A DNA stretch of 64,000 nt, taken from positions 1,566,001 through 1,630,000 of the forward strand of contig JADEYG010000007.1 in assembly GCA_016906335.1 (NCBI GenBank). Direction: 5' to 3'. Of the stretch, positions 44,056 to 55,459 are shown piece by piece. The notes below the pieces were generated by a model. That model had not been told where the DNA came from. It searched no databases and was given only the letters and a program-made list of their open reading frames with translations. The stretch comes from Novakomyces olei (lineage: Eukaryota > Ascomycota > Novakomycetes > Novakomycetales > Novakomycetaceae). Position 1 is the stretch's first letter; each line of letters starts with the position of its first letter. The position numbers and the translations under genes are program-made.

Positions 44056-46226
44056 CACCCGCCTGCCGTTCAATACCAGACCCTGACGGGGAAAAAAGAC
44101 AAATGCTTGACAATTAAAGACACAGTGAGAGGAATTGTGAGCCGTTAGCCGTTAATAGCATGCAAATGTGGTATTATCTTGTCCAGTCTAGGCGAGATTC
44201 AAATCGTACTCCAGACTATTTTTATTAGACGTCGCCGATTAATCAAAATTCGGCTTCTCAGATTATGTAATTTTGGCACCAGATCCTGGGCAATCGTACC
44301 AGTTTATGGGTCTACACATGTATTTAGCATGATAAGCATATTTTTCGAATTTATTATTGACTGGTAGCTTCAGAGGCTCACACTTGTGGAGAAAACCCTG
44401 ATTAGACAAATTGCCTAGATTCTTTTTCCGTGCTGATAATAGACGAATCAACAAGTAAATACAACAATAAATACTGTTGGAAATAATCAAAATAATACTG
44501 AGGATTGGATCTACGTTTAGTGATTTAGATAGAAAACTACATAAGTACAGGTAGCACCCAGATTCAGGTCAGGTGACATTCAAGCTAATTTACTGACTTA
44601 TAAAACTCAACTTTACAACAAATACAATAGATACAGTAAATATAGTAAGATAGTGTGGTATCAGCGACGACTAGTGGTGAGTAGAGCAAAGTCGGCCGGC
44701 AAAAAAACTGAATTACTTTAAAAGCAAGCTTTATGCAATGTTTCCAGATACATTAGAAATCTTATCACTGGCTTATCCCCGAAATGAAGGCATAACCCCT
44801 TTTATTTAGCCTATACTAACAAACTATATTTGGGACTAAACCCTTTCTCAATTTACGACACGTGCAACCCATATCCATCCCACGCAACGATTAGCGCCTC
44901 CACGAAAAGATCAGGTAGCGCTCGGGCAATTGTAAAATAGGTACAAAGAACAAAAGCCCAGATTTCCATTAAACTGTAACGGGGACGAAGCTGTTGCTGC
45001 CCTGGAGCCCAACTTTAATCCAAAGGCCTCGAAGGTTCCTGATTTTATCCACGGCGTGCTATTCGTCATAGACTTGCCGAGCACTACCGGGCTATTAGCC
45101 AAATCGTTAAAATTCCGGGGGAGGCTCATTAATGTGGCACAAACGCCGGAATGCAAAGACATTGTTTAAGCATTACGCAGAAAACTTGGAAAATGGTAAT
45201 ATGATCCAAACGACCCTTGACTTATCCGCGACGGCATGCCCTTTTTGGAGATGAGACCATCCGGGTTCAAATTAAAGTGAAAAAAATGGAAAAGCAAAGA
45301 ATACCGAATTTAAAATTTGTTTTTCAAAAAAAATAAAAACAAAATGGAAATATATGAATTTGATTATTTCACGTGCTAAAAATGAATATGCAATAGAAAT
45401 TGTCCGCCCATACTCCCTTGAAACTCGATCTAAAGGCCAGTATAATACTGCGTCTTTGTTCTGAATGACAAATCACGGATCTTATTTCGTACGCTCAGCG
45501 TCGAAAATATACATCTTTGCGGCATGATGCTGCTTGTAATTTTGATGTATTTGCCCGAGGTCAATAAAGGAAAAGATTTTGATTTTATTTATTTTGTCAA
45601 AATTCACAACAAATCCCACTTTTCGCTAATGAGTCACCACATAATACTTTACTGCAACCTCCGCCTGGGGCAAGAATGTCTTTTTATTAGAAACTCGATT
45701 CAAGCCCGTATTGATTTTGTCCTCAAGAGCTAGATTTACCACGTATTTAAATAATAATCATACCGTACCTCCCACGCAACATCATATGCAGCCAGTCAAA
45801 ATACTTGAAATGGACTGATTGACTTCATTAATGCTTACATACAAAAATAAAAAATAAATAAATCAAAATTTCAAATCTTTCCGCATATAAGTCGGAATAT
45901 TATCATAATCGCAAAGTCGAATGCAAACGCAATACTTTGTTTCTTATCTTTGCGCGGTTGAGCATTATTGAACACCAGGTTTTTCCTGTTTGGATTTTCG
46001 AACCTTCTTGACTTTCATTTTTTTTAACTTTTATTTCCGACGGCATACCTCTGTCTTGAGCTGTTGCACTATGATTCGCAATATTTGTCTTGCACGGCAG
46101 CAACAGTTCGAGTAGCAATAGATCTGGATGAGCATCCTATAGGCGCTCGCCATGAGTTGGTAAGCATTAGCTATCTGCTCTAAGGATTAGAACACTCGAT
46201 TGTTGGAAAGGCGACTTTGTCACGAA
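44056..46226. other. 2.2-kb AT-rich gap, possible degraded coding fragment
   Basis: Divergent spacer between the zinc-cluster regulator and the sugar porter. Most of it is AT-rich with only short frames. One island, about 44905-45178, has balanced base composition and is open on both strands: minus 44911-45162 (83 codons) and plus to a TAA at 45176-45178. Its plus reading has protein-like phrases (VPDFIHGVLFVIDLP, FRGRLINVAQTPE) but no family I can name. It could be the remnant of a gene. No repeats bound it. Confidence 0.35.
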
Positions 46227-47920
46227 ATGGCAAAGGGGCCATTCGGAAAGAACGGCTTTAGGCAGTATTTTACTATACAGCTGGCCGGCGCTGTTTCGCT
46301 GATCGCTCTTTCTACACTCAATTATGGATTTGATAATCAAGGTATTGCGACTAGCCAAGCAATGGAGGCTTATCGCGAGCAATTTGGAGAGTTCAATCCA
46401 CATACTCACAAATGGGCAATACCGACTTTCTGGACTTCTTTACTAAACAGTTTGAACTTTATCGGGTTTGCTGTAGGTAATAATAAACAAGACTTTAAAT
46501 TAAAAACAAATAATTAAAGGTAATTTGAATTTTTTTTTCTAATCCAAAGGTTTATACGCTGGAAGTTTGGTGAGTGCTCGATTTGGCCGTCGCACTAGCA
46601 TGTTTTGCATGTCAATTTGGGCTATGATGTCAGCGTCTGTTCTTGTTTCATCGGAAACGATCGGCCAGGTACTAGCTGGACGTATCCTTAATTATGCATA
46701 TATCGGTATGGAACTTTCGACGTGTCCTGTTTTTCAGGCAGAGATAGTGCCTGCTCCTGTCCGTGGGTTTGCTGTGGGCACGTACCAAGTCAGTTTACTT
46801 GTTGGCGGTATTATCATAAATAGTATTTGCAGGGGAACGAGCACTATGAGCTCAAATGCTGCTTGGAGAATACCACAAGGTCTTTTTTTTATTGTGCCTA
46901 GTATTGTGGCCTTCTTTGTATGGTTCCTTCCAGAATCACCTCGCTGGCTACTAGTACAAGGCCGTGATGAGGATGCATTAAACGCTTTGAAAAGATTTCG
47001 CAAATGCGATACTTATTCAGATTATGATGCGAATTTGGAACTTGAAGAAATCAAAAAGTCTTTGGGTGAGGAGCAAAGTAAGGGTACGTATATTGAATTA
47101 TTTAAAGGAACAAATCTGAAGCGGACTTTAATTGCCATGGGAATGAATTTTTTCATTCAGGGAACGGGATCACCTTTTACTGCTGCTTATGGAACACTTT
47201 TTGTACAAAGTTTAAATTCCGTTAATCCCTTCAACTATTCGATTATGAGTTCTTGTGTCAATACTATCACGTGTTTATGCTCGATTTTGGTTGTAGATAG
47301 ATTTGGGAGGAGGCCTATTTTGATGTTTGGTGCTCTTCTGCAAGCTTCCTGGTTGTTTATTATGGGAGCCATTGGTACTGTGCATTCTCCCACTGCGGCT
47401 CAGACCCAGGCTATTGTTGCCGCAACTGCTTTGTCTTCTGCAACAATGTGTTTTGGTTGGGACCCGCTGACTTATATCGTCACTACTGAGGTTCCGGCTT
47501 TGAGGCTACGCGACAAAACTCAGCGTGTGGCTTCGATTGTGAATATTGCTACAAAGTAAAGTCTTTTCATTTATTTCTATTTGTGTTATCGTTAATTGGC
47601 AAAGGACTTGAGCTAACCCGCTTTTTGCTTTTAGTTTTGTATTCTCCTTTTTCACTCCATATCTACTTAATGATCCATATGCCCATCTTGAATCAAAAGT
47701 GGGTTTCATTTTTGGGAGCATTGCAGTATTAGGGCTCGGCTTTGCTTTTTTCTGCGTACCAGAGACTAAAGGGTTATCGTTGGAAGACATTCAAGTTCTG
47801 TTTCAGAACAGAATTCCCCTCAAGCATTTTCAAAGTGAAAAAGGTAGAAAGTGTCTGGAGGAGCATAACGAAACGCATGCGCTTCAGTCAGATTCCGTGT
47901 CTTTTCCGACTAAATTGTGA
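46227..47920 (+). CDS. MFS sugar porter
   Basis: A plasma-membrane sugar:H+ symporter of the hexose/alpha-glucoside permease family. Three exons, 46227-46476, 46550-47555 and 47635-47920, give 513 residues with about 12 membrane helices. Family motifs are in order: FGRRTS after helix 2, PVRG in the loop after helix 4, FFVWFLPESPRWLLVQGR after helix 6, DRFGRRP after helix 8 and FFCVPETKGLSLEDI after helix 12. The cytosolic tail is short and hydrophilic. The start of helix 1 (LNYGFDNQGIATSQAM) resembles maltose or general alpha-glucoside permeases, but the substrate is open. It is divergent from the zinc-cluster regulator, which may control it. Confidence 0.93.
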
Positions 47921-49037
47921 AGCACAAAAGCTTCTATAGAGTATGATTTATCAAATTATGTATTATTCGAGCATTACTCATTATTTTATAATTTTGTTTT
48001 CAATGAGTATGAATTGAAGTCTAAGATAGATAAATAAAAAGTCTAGTATTTTAATTTGTTAAATACTACAGACAATTTCGTATTCTGCGGTCGCTTTGTT
48101 CGGCATTCGTAGTTTTAGTTTTATAGGCCTTGCAAATCGATAGGCCGGCCCAATGCCTAGGAAGAATTCGAAAAAGTATCAATTCAGAGATTGCTTTTGA
48201 CCTCCAATTTAAGAAAAGAAATTGGGCCTACTATAGAGTCGAGGCTAGTTACAGCTTTATTATCAAGCTGTGCCTTCATACTTTGAAAAATGCTTTAAAG
48301 TGATAAATGTCTACGGTATCCGCTAAGTGTGGCAGATCATTTCTGTTTAATGTGCAATTTTTATTATTTAGACTCGGAAGCAATGGAGCAGGTATAAAAT
48401 GAAAATTTTTTGCTGTTGTTGTTGTTGCTATTGTTGCTCTCGAATGACGCAGCGTATTTAGCCGTATGTCAAAAGCAGCAAAACTGTCTTTAAGCAGATG
48501 AAATTTTTCTCAGCTCTCTGCATCTTGCGTCCATATTACGTCCATGTTGTGTAAACTTCCTATTTCTCTCAACTATTTGGTGATAGCGTGTCTCATCTAT
48601 AGCCACGAAAGTTGTGAACTCCGCCAAAAGAATTAGCTCCTAACAAACTCGCTGTTCAGCAAAGCCCACTCTGCTGTTAATTCATGCCAAAAAATCATTA
48701 ATCTAAAGAACAGCCTGTATTTTGTTGACAACCTTGCATGATCGCTTTTGACCAGAAATGGGTGACAAACCTAGAATGTACCGCCGGCAATTCGTGGTGC
48801 TGAATGAGCGGATTTGCCTTCCACGAATCAATAGCACGATAATTTATGGTTTTTTTTATGTCATATTGAGTAATTCAATCCCCATTATTTAGCGATTCGT
48901 GATGTCGCTTTGAATACACTCATCCCACGTTTGAAGGAGATATGCATTTCTGTTTACGGTAGTCATGATTCATGTAGTAGGTGCAAGGTTATAAATGTGG
49001 TTCAAGTACTGAGCCAATTCCGCTCTGGATATTGGTA
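47921..49037. other. intergenic, sugar porter to dioxygenase
   Basis: About 1.1 kb holding the sugar porter 3' end and the dioxygenase promoter. A short GTTGTTGTTGCTATTGTTGC run lies near 48412-48440. No gene is seen. Confidence 0.45.
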
Positions 49038-50177
49038 ATGCCGTCTTCTATCGCCAATGATGTACCATTACCTGTGTATTATATTGGTCATGCAGGTGTA
49101 AGTTTACTTTTTGGAGCATTAAAGTCAACGGCCGATGTTCGTAAAGGCTTGAGAGAAATCGGCAAAGAAATCCAGCAACTTTTACCTAAGCCAAAAGCTA
49201 TTTTAACTTTTAGCGGCCATTTCGAAGCTGGCAAAATACACGGCCCTGGTGTTATTGAAGGTACTTGATACAATAAGCTTTCTGGCAAGATCTCTAATAT
49301 CTTTCTAGTCAACGTCAAGCGTAATACATATATTCAGGTAAAATCTTCCCTTACCTGGCTATAAGCGAAAGATCAATAGGATCTAGACTGATTTGAACAG
49401 CACGATTTCGTCAATGATTTTCATGATACACAACCTTCGGTTTATGACTACAAATGGCCACATCACGATTCTCCTGTTTTAGCTTATGATGTCTGGAAGC
49501 ATCTTGTGCGAGCCAATATTAAAGCAAAACGTGTCGAAAGGGGCGTAGATCATGGTATTTGGGTTCCATTCAAAGTCATGTTTCCTGAAGACGATGCACT
49601 TGATATACCGATTGTCCAAGTATCGACGTTCCATGGATATGACCTCGGGGACCAGATCCGTCTTGGCAAGGCGATCCAATCTTTGCGGTAAGATATGATA
49701 AATCTTTTGTCTTTTTTATATTCATTGCTGACAAAACACAAGTCGAGAAGGATATCTCATTATTGCCTCTGGAATGGCTGTGCATTCTTTTGCTTCTATC
49801 AATAAAATTAGGAAGGCATCCGAAAAGGATAAAGAGGCAGTTCAAAAAACTGTTCTCCAAGAGTCTATCGCATTTGATTCTGCAATCCGTGACGCTCTGA
49901 AAGCCACGGACGCGAAATCTCGATGGCAATCTTTTTTAGACTTGGAATCATTGCCTGAATTCCGGAAGTCTCATCCAACAATTGAGGTATGAAGCCTTTC
50001 AATGCGAGCAATTCGATCAATTTTGTTTATAGAAATGATTTTGTCTAACATGTTTGGTCATAGCATTTTACGCCCCTTCTAGTTGCGGCTGGAGCTGCCG
50101 GCAGTGGGACAGCAACTCCTCTCGGGAAAAATATCGTAGAGCCAGGCATGTCGTACCTAAATGTTAGATTTAATTAG
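49038..50177 (+). CDS. LigB-type class III extradiol dioxygenase
   Basis: A non-haem Fe(II) ring-cleavage enzyme of the LigB/DOPA-4,5-dioxygenase family, which opens catechol-type rings between or beside hydroxyls. Five exons, 49038-49260, 49309-49337, 49401-49687, 49743-49986 and 50064-50177, join to 298 residues. Expected metal or acid-base histidines are His18 in YYIGHAG, His61 in TFSGHFE, His135 in VDHGIWVPFK and His194 in SGMAVHSF. The first motif is usually SHGGP; GHAG is a variant. FHGYDLG and HFTPLLVAAGAAGSG near the end also fit. The frame extends upstream only from a GTG. It is 0.6 kb ahead of a co-oriented anion permease, which could supply its aromatic substrate. Confidence 0.88.
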
Positions 50178-50792
50178 TTAATATCATATATGCTCTTTCA
50201 AAATTAAATTAAAAAATAGTGCTCAACTGCACTCAATTATATCCAGATTTTTTTGTTTCTCTTTTTGTTTCATCATACTCGGTATTGTCATTACGGATGA
50301 CTTTCTTTTTTGTCTTCTATTCATTCAATAATCATTATCTTTACGTTTAGTCCATATCGTCAACGCGAATGTACTTGTGTAAATCACTGCAAATGACGAT
50401 CTCTGCACCCAATCAGGGCACATGTAGATTAATCGCATTTTTAATTCATACGCAATTCTACGAATCGCGTGGGATTGCCAAAATAGTAATAAACTAAGTC
50501 GATGTCGCGTCTTTCACAAGCGAAAGCCAATCAATGCATTGCAGACTCGTAAACCGGATAAGATAGATGCAATTTGTCGGCAATTAGTAAAGTGGTCTGC
50601 CATGCTTAACCCTTTTCCTAAAGTTAGGATAACTCAGACGCGGATATATCGTAGAAAGTGGGCGTGTGTGGCGTGCTTCTGAACAACAGATGCTTCTTGT
50701 CAGCTGAATATAAATTAGAGTTTGAAAGACAGATGAGCATTGAACAAAATAGGTTTAATTGTGATATTGAATTTCAATTCATTTCCTCGATA
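50178..50792. other. intergenic, dioxygenase to permease
   Basis: This 615-base spacer is the permease promoter. An open in-frame stretch from 50658 includes an ATG at 50733 that would add 20 AT-rich codons to the permease. I see no other feature. Confidence 0.45.
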
Positions 50793-52978
50793 ATGAGTTC
50801 AACAAGCTCAGCTGATGTTGCTGCTGCTGCTGCTGCTAAAAATATTCAACAAGTGCAAGTACTGAGGTACGAGAAAAGTGACCAGCCGGCGCAGTCTTCA
50901 GTCGTATCAGACGAAACAAGTTACTCGACCGATGGTACTTTTCAGCAGTTTATTGAAAAAAATGGCAAGAATATTCTTGTAACATGGACAAAAAATGAAG
51001 AAGCGCGAGCTGTGCGCAAAGCCGACTTTTTGCTTCTACCATTATTTGTCGTACGTCTATAGCTTCGTAACGTTTAATTCGTTTTGTGCCGTTTAAAAGC
51101 GTTGTTTGGAAATTTTTTGTCTCTTATCACAAGATGCGCAATATTCGCTACAGCATACTTTAAAGCAAAAAGTCCTAAACTAACCACATCTAGCTCATGT
51201 TTACATGGATGGCCATAGACCGTACAAACGTCTCGGGTGTGCTGACGTCCTCATTTCTTGAAGACACAAAAATGACTCGTGATCAAGCAAATACGGGTGT
51301 TTCCCTGTTGTGGCTCGGAATTGTTTTGCTTGAAATACCTTCAAATGCAAGTCATTGACATTGGCTTTTATTAATTGTGCATAGATTGTTTTGCATCGCG
51401 TTGGTGCTAGTTCTTGGATACCCTTTCAAGTGATGGTGTGGGGAGTTATCGAAGTCTTGCAAATATTTATTAAAAGCTCCAGTGGCTGGTACGCTGCTCG
51501 AATCTTTCTAGGTAAAATAATTTATTTTGTCAATCATCACGTTCCTTGCTTCCTCTTCTTCTCTTCCCCACACCTTTCATGAATTATTTTTCTCTTCATC
51601 CCTTCACCGCCGTTATAATCAATTACTAACATTGTCAGGCATCGCTGAATCAGGGTTTATTCCCGGAGGACTCTACATGTTATCTCAATGGTATACTCAG
51701 GATGAAATAGGTGATTAGACGCCATTAATGAGTAAAGTTTCACTGACCTTCGTTAAGCAAGACGAACAACAATCTTCTTCTTTGGCACAAGTATTTCGGG
51801 TGCCTTTGGATCATTGATCTCTGTGGGCGCGTTAAGTATTCATTCAGACGTTTTTAAGGGCTGGCAATGGTATCAAATAAATAGTCCATTTATCAGTGTT
51901 AATAGTGAATTAGGATATTTCTCATCTGTGGCGTGTCGACTATTGGTAAGGATCGTCATACAGGACCAAGTTTGCTAACATCACTTTAGCCACAGGATTC
52001 ATTGCCTTTATCTTACTGCCCAAATCACCACACGAGACTGACAGATGGTTTGGCGGATTCGTGCGTGGTCCACGATTTTTAAGCGAACGCGAGGCCGACG
52101 TGTTTTTAGCCCGACTTATTCGACGTGACACTCACAAGGGAAATGCTGGAACTCTCCGCATCACGTTTAAAGATATGTGAGTTGCGAACATATTGTAATT
52201 ATTATTTATGTAGATTGTTTATTGATAAAATAAAATCATTTATGGTAATAATTTACATTTTTAATTATAATTAAAAGATAAGGGGTACAGAGGGCTAACA
52301 AATACAGTTGGAGCGTGTCGATGGTATACATGGCTCTATCTTATCGCTTGTTTGAGCGGTCTTCAGTCAGTCAATGGCTTGTCCACTTGGGGCGCAGTTA
52401 TTATTCAATCTTTAGGATTTGACAGAATTCGCGCCAATCTTTTAAACGCGCCAGCTCCGATTCTTAGCTCACTGTTAGGTCTTGCACTTTCAGCTGTCGT
52501 GGACAAGACAAAACGTTTTGGTTATTGTATTATGTTTTCGGCCGTTTGGGCAATGGCCGGACTGATTGCTTTGTATCATTTGCCAGTTACGAATGAGGCA
52601 TCTTGGTCGTTTTACGCAGCTTATCTAGTAACTGTAGCATCACCAGGCTGGCAGCCAATCAATGTTACCTGGCTATCCCTAAACTTTCAGACGCCACAGG
52701 AAAGAGCTATTGCTTATGCTGTTTATATTGGCTGCTCTAACCTTGGGGGCACGTATGGAAATCAGGTGTTTAGGGGCAATGATGCTCCCCTTTATCGCCG
52801 AGCCTGGGCAGCCTGTCTTTCCTTGGGGGCCGTCTGGCTTTTTACTATTCTTGTTCAGACGTTTCTACTAAAACTAGCCAATAGGAAATATCAGAAAAGG
52901 GTGAGGGATAATCCAGAATTGGAAGAAAAACAATTATATGAGGATAAAAAGGGCAGAAAGTACAGGTTTTATTGGTAG
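50793..52978 (+). CDS. MFS anion permease, allantoate permease (Dal5) family
   Basis: An anion:cation symporter of the Dal5/Tna1/Vht1 group, which imports carboxylates such as allantoate, nicotinate, pantothenate or biotin. Eight exons, 50793-51050, 51194-51346, 51385-51511, 51639-51710, 51758-51869, 51914-51945, 51990-52176 and 52291-52978, give 542 residues. Signature pieces are FTWMAIDRTNVSG in helix 1, IPSNIVLHRVGASSWIPFQVMVWG across exons 2-3, ESGFIPGGLYMLSQWYT, and LPKSPHETDRWF. The second intron starts with GC (GCAAGT) rather than GT. At exon 8 the join at GTACAG keeps frame; the later ATACAG would not. An upstream in-frame ATG at 50733 is possible. The tail is charged (KYQKR). The substrate is unknown. 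Confidence 0.88.
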
Positions 52979-53455
52979 TTGCGGCGAGGATAGCTCTTGA
53001 CGTGGGATTAAACAAGTGTACAGAACAGTTGGAAAATAGCAGAAGAAAATAGACCAAATTAACGAAAACAACATTGAAGTGCTATTGGTATGTTTCCGCT
53101 GTCATTCTCCTTATTTGGCGGTTTCTAATTTGTAAATCAAATTCATCACGTTAGTTAATATCCAGATATTAGGCTTCCACAATCACCTCCATTTGTAAAA
53201 TGTATTCGTAGCAAAACTAAACCAAACCAAGGCGGTGTGACACAGTATCAGTTGCTAGGTACAGCATATTTTCAAAGCAAACGCACTTAAAAAGCTGTAT
53301 TAACTGGAAAGCGGATCTGCAGCAAAATTGTAAAAGGAGCATACTGTGAGCGTATCGTCTGTGCTCTTATAGTATTGACTGTAAGAATATTGCTTGTAGA
53401 GCCTAACAACTTGCTACTTATGACAGCGACCTATTTCGCTTCGCCAATTTTGTTG
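52979..53455. other. intergenic, convergent permease / GFA gene
   Basis: A 477-base gap holding the permease 3' region. Short frames only; no gene. Confidence 0.45.
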
Positions 53456-53860
53456 TCAGTCCATTGGCTCTTTGTCCCAACGCTCGACTCCCTCTGGTAT
53501 ATCTACTACAGCTTCACTGCACCAGATATGTATTGCCCCCGACATGAATTCCTTGGACAAATCGTTCAGACAGCCCGCCCTTACATACATCGTATCGCTG
53601 CCCTCGTATTTGTGAACAAGTCTTGATCCACAAGCCCGACAAAACGGGCCTCGAAGCAGTCTGCCGCTCCGTGTTGTCCTCTCGTAGACTCCAATATCAT
53701 CAGGAGACGCATCTATATCAAAGCTCGGGAACAATACAGAACTGCCAAATAACGACGAAGACTGATGCCGGCATTCTGTGCAGTGGCAGATATAAACCTT
53801 TATAGGCTGTTGTGAAGGCGTTTTAAATTTGATCTTTCCACATTGGCATTGTGCGTCCAT
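53456..53860 (-). CDS. GFA/CENP-V domain protein
   Basis: A small zinc-binding protein of the glutathione-dependent formaldehyde-activating (GFA) family, 134 residues, intronless. Zinc ligands are visible as CQCGKIKF at the N-terminus, CHCTECRHQSSSLFGSS in the middle (the family's hallmark) and PFCRACGSRL near residue 75. The C-terminus ends IHIWCSEAVVDIP, also typical. Only a few members were shown to act on S-hydroxymethylglutathione; many fungal paralogues are of unknown function. The ATG at 53860 starts exactly at the domain. Confidence 0.92.
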   Translation of the reverse strand: MDAQCQCGKIKFKTPSQQPIKVYICHCTECRHQSSSLFGSSVLFPSFDIDASPDDIGVYERTTRSGRLLRGPFCRACGSRLVHKYEGSDTMYVRAGCLNDLSKEFMSGAIHIWCSEAVVDIPEGVERWDKEPMD

Positions 53861-54172
53861 ATCGAAGATTAGGCGCGGATGCTTTATCCAATCTTCCTGC
53901 TCTACAGCGCTTATCTATAATAATAAATGAATAATATTCTGAGCTCTGTGGTCTAGGTTGCCGTATATTAAAACCCCTCAGTCCTGAGGGCGCCTAACAA
54001 AGTCGACGGGCCCCGTCCGCCTAATTCAGTCCTTGCCGGTGTCAATACAATTGACGGACGGTAGTGTACCGCATACGCTATAGATCTAAATCTAACTTTT
54101 ACGCCGTTGAGTATAGTCGTCAGTGAGGCCTGTTTGTGGGTATCATTGCAATAATAGGCTTTTAAACCCAAA
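53861..54172. other. intergenic DSS4 / GFA
   Basis: A 312-base gap: promoter of the GFA gene and 3' region of DSS4. The GGGCCCCGTCCGCC-type GC-rich patch near 54010 stands out in the AT-rich context. No gene. Confidence 0.4.
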
Positions 54173-54493
54173 CTACCGCTCTGTGTTCGGTTCAACCAGG
54201 CTCGCGTTTAACAAGTACTCGATTTTTCCGTCCGGTAAAAATTCCCCCTTGATATAGTATCCAAGCGGTCCACGGTCGCAATCGGCACAGGTCAAAAAGC
54301 ATACGTTTTCTGCAGTGGCTCGAGAAAAGCCGACGTTGTCAAATTCAAAAGGATCACGAAATACATAGTAAAGTGCCGTTTCGCTGCCCGAAGTAGTACG
54401 GTTCACGCGTTCAACCGGTGGCCCGTTGTCCACATACGCCAGCCGGCATTCGCAATTTTCAAAAGGACAAAATACAGGTTTTTTTGCGTCCAT
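54173..54493 (-). CDS. DSS4: Mss4/Dss4-like Rab nucleotide-release protein
   Basis: A small zinc-binding protein that stabilises nucleotide-free Rab GTPases (Sec4/Ypt1 in yeast) on secretory vesicles. The 106-residue intronless frame begins MDAKKPVFCPFENCECRL, giving the first cysteine cluster. The second is the invariant CADCDRGPLGYY near residue 70. Between them lies YYVFRDPFEFDNVGFSR, a family hallmark. It is slightly shorter than yeast Dss4 (143) and near human Mss4 (123). Confidence 0.93.
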   Translation of the reverse strand: MDAKKPVFCPFENCECRLAYVDNGPPVERVNRTTSGSETALYYVFRDPFEFDNVGFSRATAENVCFLTCADCDRGPLGYYIKGEFLPDGKIEYLLNASLVEPNTER

Positions 54494-55459
54494 TTTACGG
54501 TGTGTTGCTTTACTGATGCGCTTTACAGCATTGCCGTCTATTGGCTAATTGCGTCATGTGACATGTGACAAGGCAGCGAACAAAATAAATTTATTTACTT
54601 TATTTCCAGGTAATCACAAGACGTATCTATTACTCAGGCGCATTATACGTTCAAAGTTAAGTCGCTCCAATTCCGAGTTGTACTGCCAAACCATTATTCA
54701 TTCACATACCTCTCTCGCATGAAGCTTTTCAATATTTAATGCTTGTTACACACACAGCGCTTGCTCGTCTACTCGCATTATTGTATTACTTGTATATCCT
54801 CTTGTCGCTTTTCGTCTACCATTACTTTAATGTTATACACATCATTCCAGCGGTGCAACAAGCATTTCGTCATCTTTTGTACTGTGAAAAAGATATTACT
54901 TCTATTTTTGAGTATATAGATTAACGCGTAAGATCACGTGCACGCGAGATATTTCCATGCGCGTAGAACGCGCGGTCCGGAAAGGGAAGTGGTAAAAAAC
55001 GCGTTTGACGCGCAAGGATCGAGGCGATCGAGTCTGCGGAATAAAACTCACACAGAACGGCAGTTCCTTTTGCAAGCGCCTATTCTCTCTTTTACCCGTG
55101 TTCACCTATTGGTTCATACATCTACCTTGATCCTTTCCGCCTTTGGCCGCTGCCTCGGCCACGCACGGGGCATCTCAGAAAATTTGCTCCGCCCCTCCTT
55201 TGCTTTCCTTTTCATTAGACTCTAGTTTGAAAAGGATCTAAACTAAGATCAAGACCGAAACAAGACCTGCTCTTGCCCTCCATTTCGGTACTCTCAAAAC
55301 ACGGTCGTTGGCATTCGCGTGCCTCCGCCCTCGACCGTGTACTGTGTACCATCTTGCTGCTCTTGAATGAGGCTTATTCTCTTCACTAATTGACGTTACA
55401 CTTGTTGACGCTTAACCTTCAGAGCCCATTTCCTCGACAAAGATCTGATTATCCACATA
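54494..55459. promoter_or_regulatory. divergent spacer DSS4 / forkhead gene
   Basis: This 966-base spacer must hold both promoters. Two perfect ACGCGT boxes lie at 54924-54929 and 54999-55004, with two GACGCGC/GAACGCGC half-sites nearby and a CACGTG at 54936-54941. A pyrimidine-rich leader precedes the forkhead start. Open frames at 54739-54924 and 54938-55225 have no family match. Confidence 0.55.
54924..55013 (+). promoter_or_regulatory. MCB-box cluster (ACGCGT)
   Basis: ACGCGT at 54924 and 54999 plus GACGCGC at 55007 and GAACGCGC at 54967 fall within 90 bases, about 455-535 bases ahead of the forkhead ATG. MCB boxes are the sites of MBF (Mbp1-Swi6 type), which drives late-G1 genes. Function here is inferred. 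Confidence 0.5.

Noticed and set aside
46150-46226. Upstream ATG-AGT-TG exon for the sugar porter with a GTAAGC donor
   Set aside because: Joining it to the next AG gives the wrong frame, and the ATG at 46227 already provides a normal N-terminus.
52308-52352. Exon 8 of the anion permease starting after ATACAG at 52307
   Set aside because: That join breaks the frame; the GTACAG acceptor ending at 52290 keeps it.
54938-55225. 95-codon plus-strand frame before the forkhead gene
   Set aside because: It overlaps the promoter elements and shows no family sequence; more likely leader or promoter.
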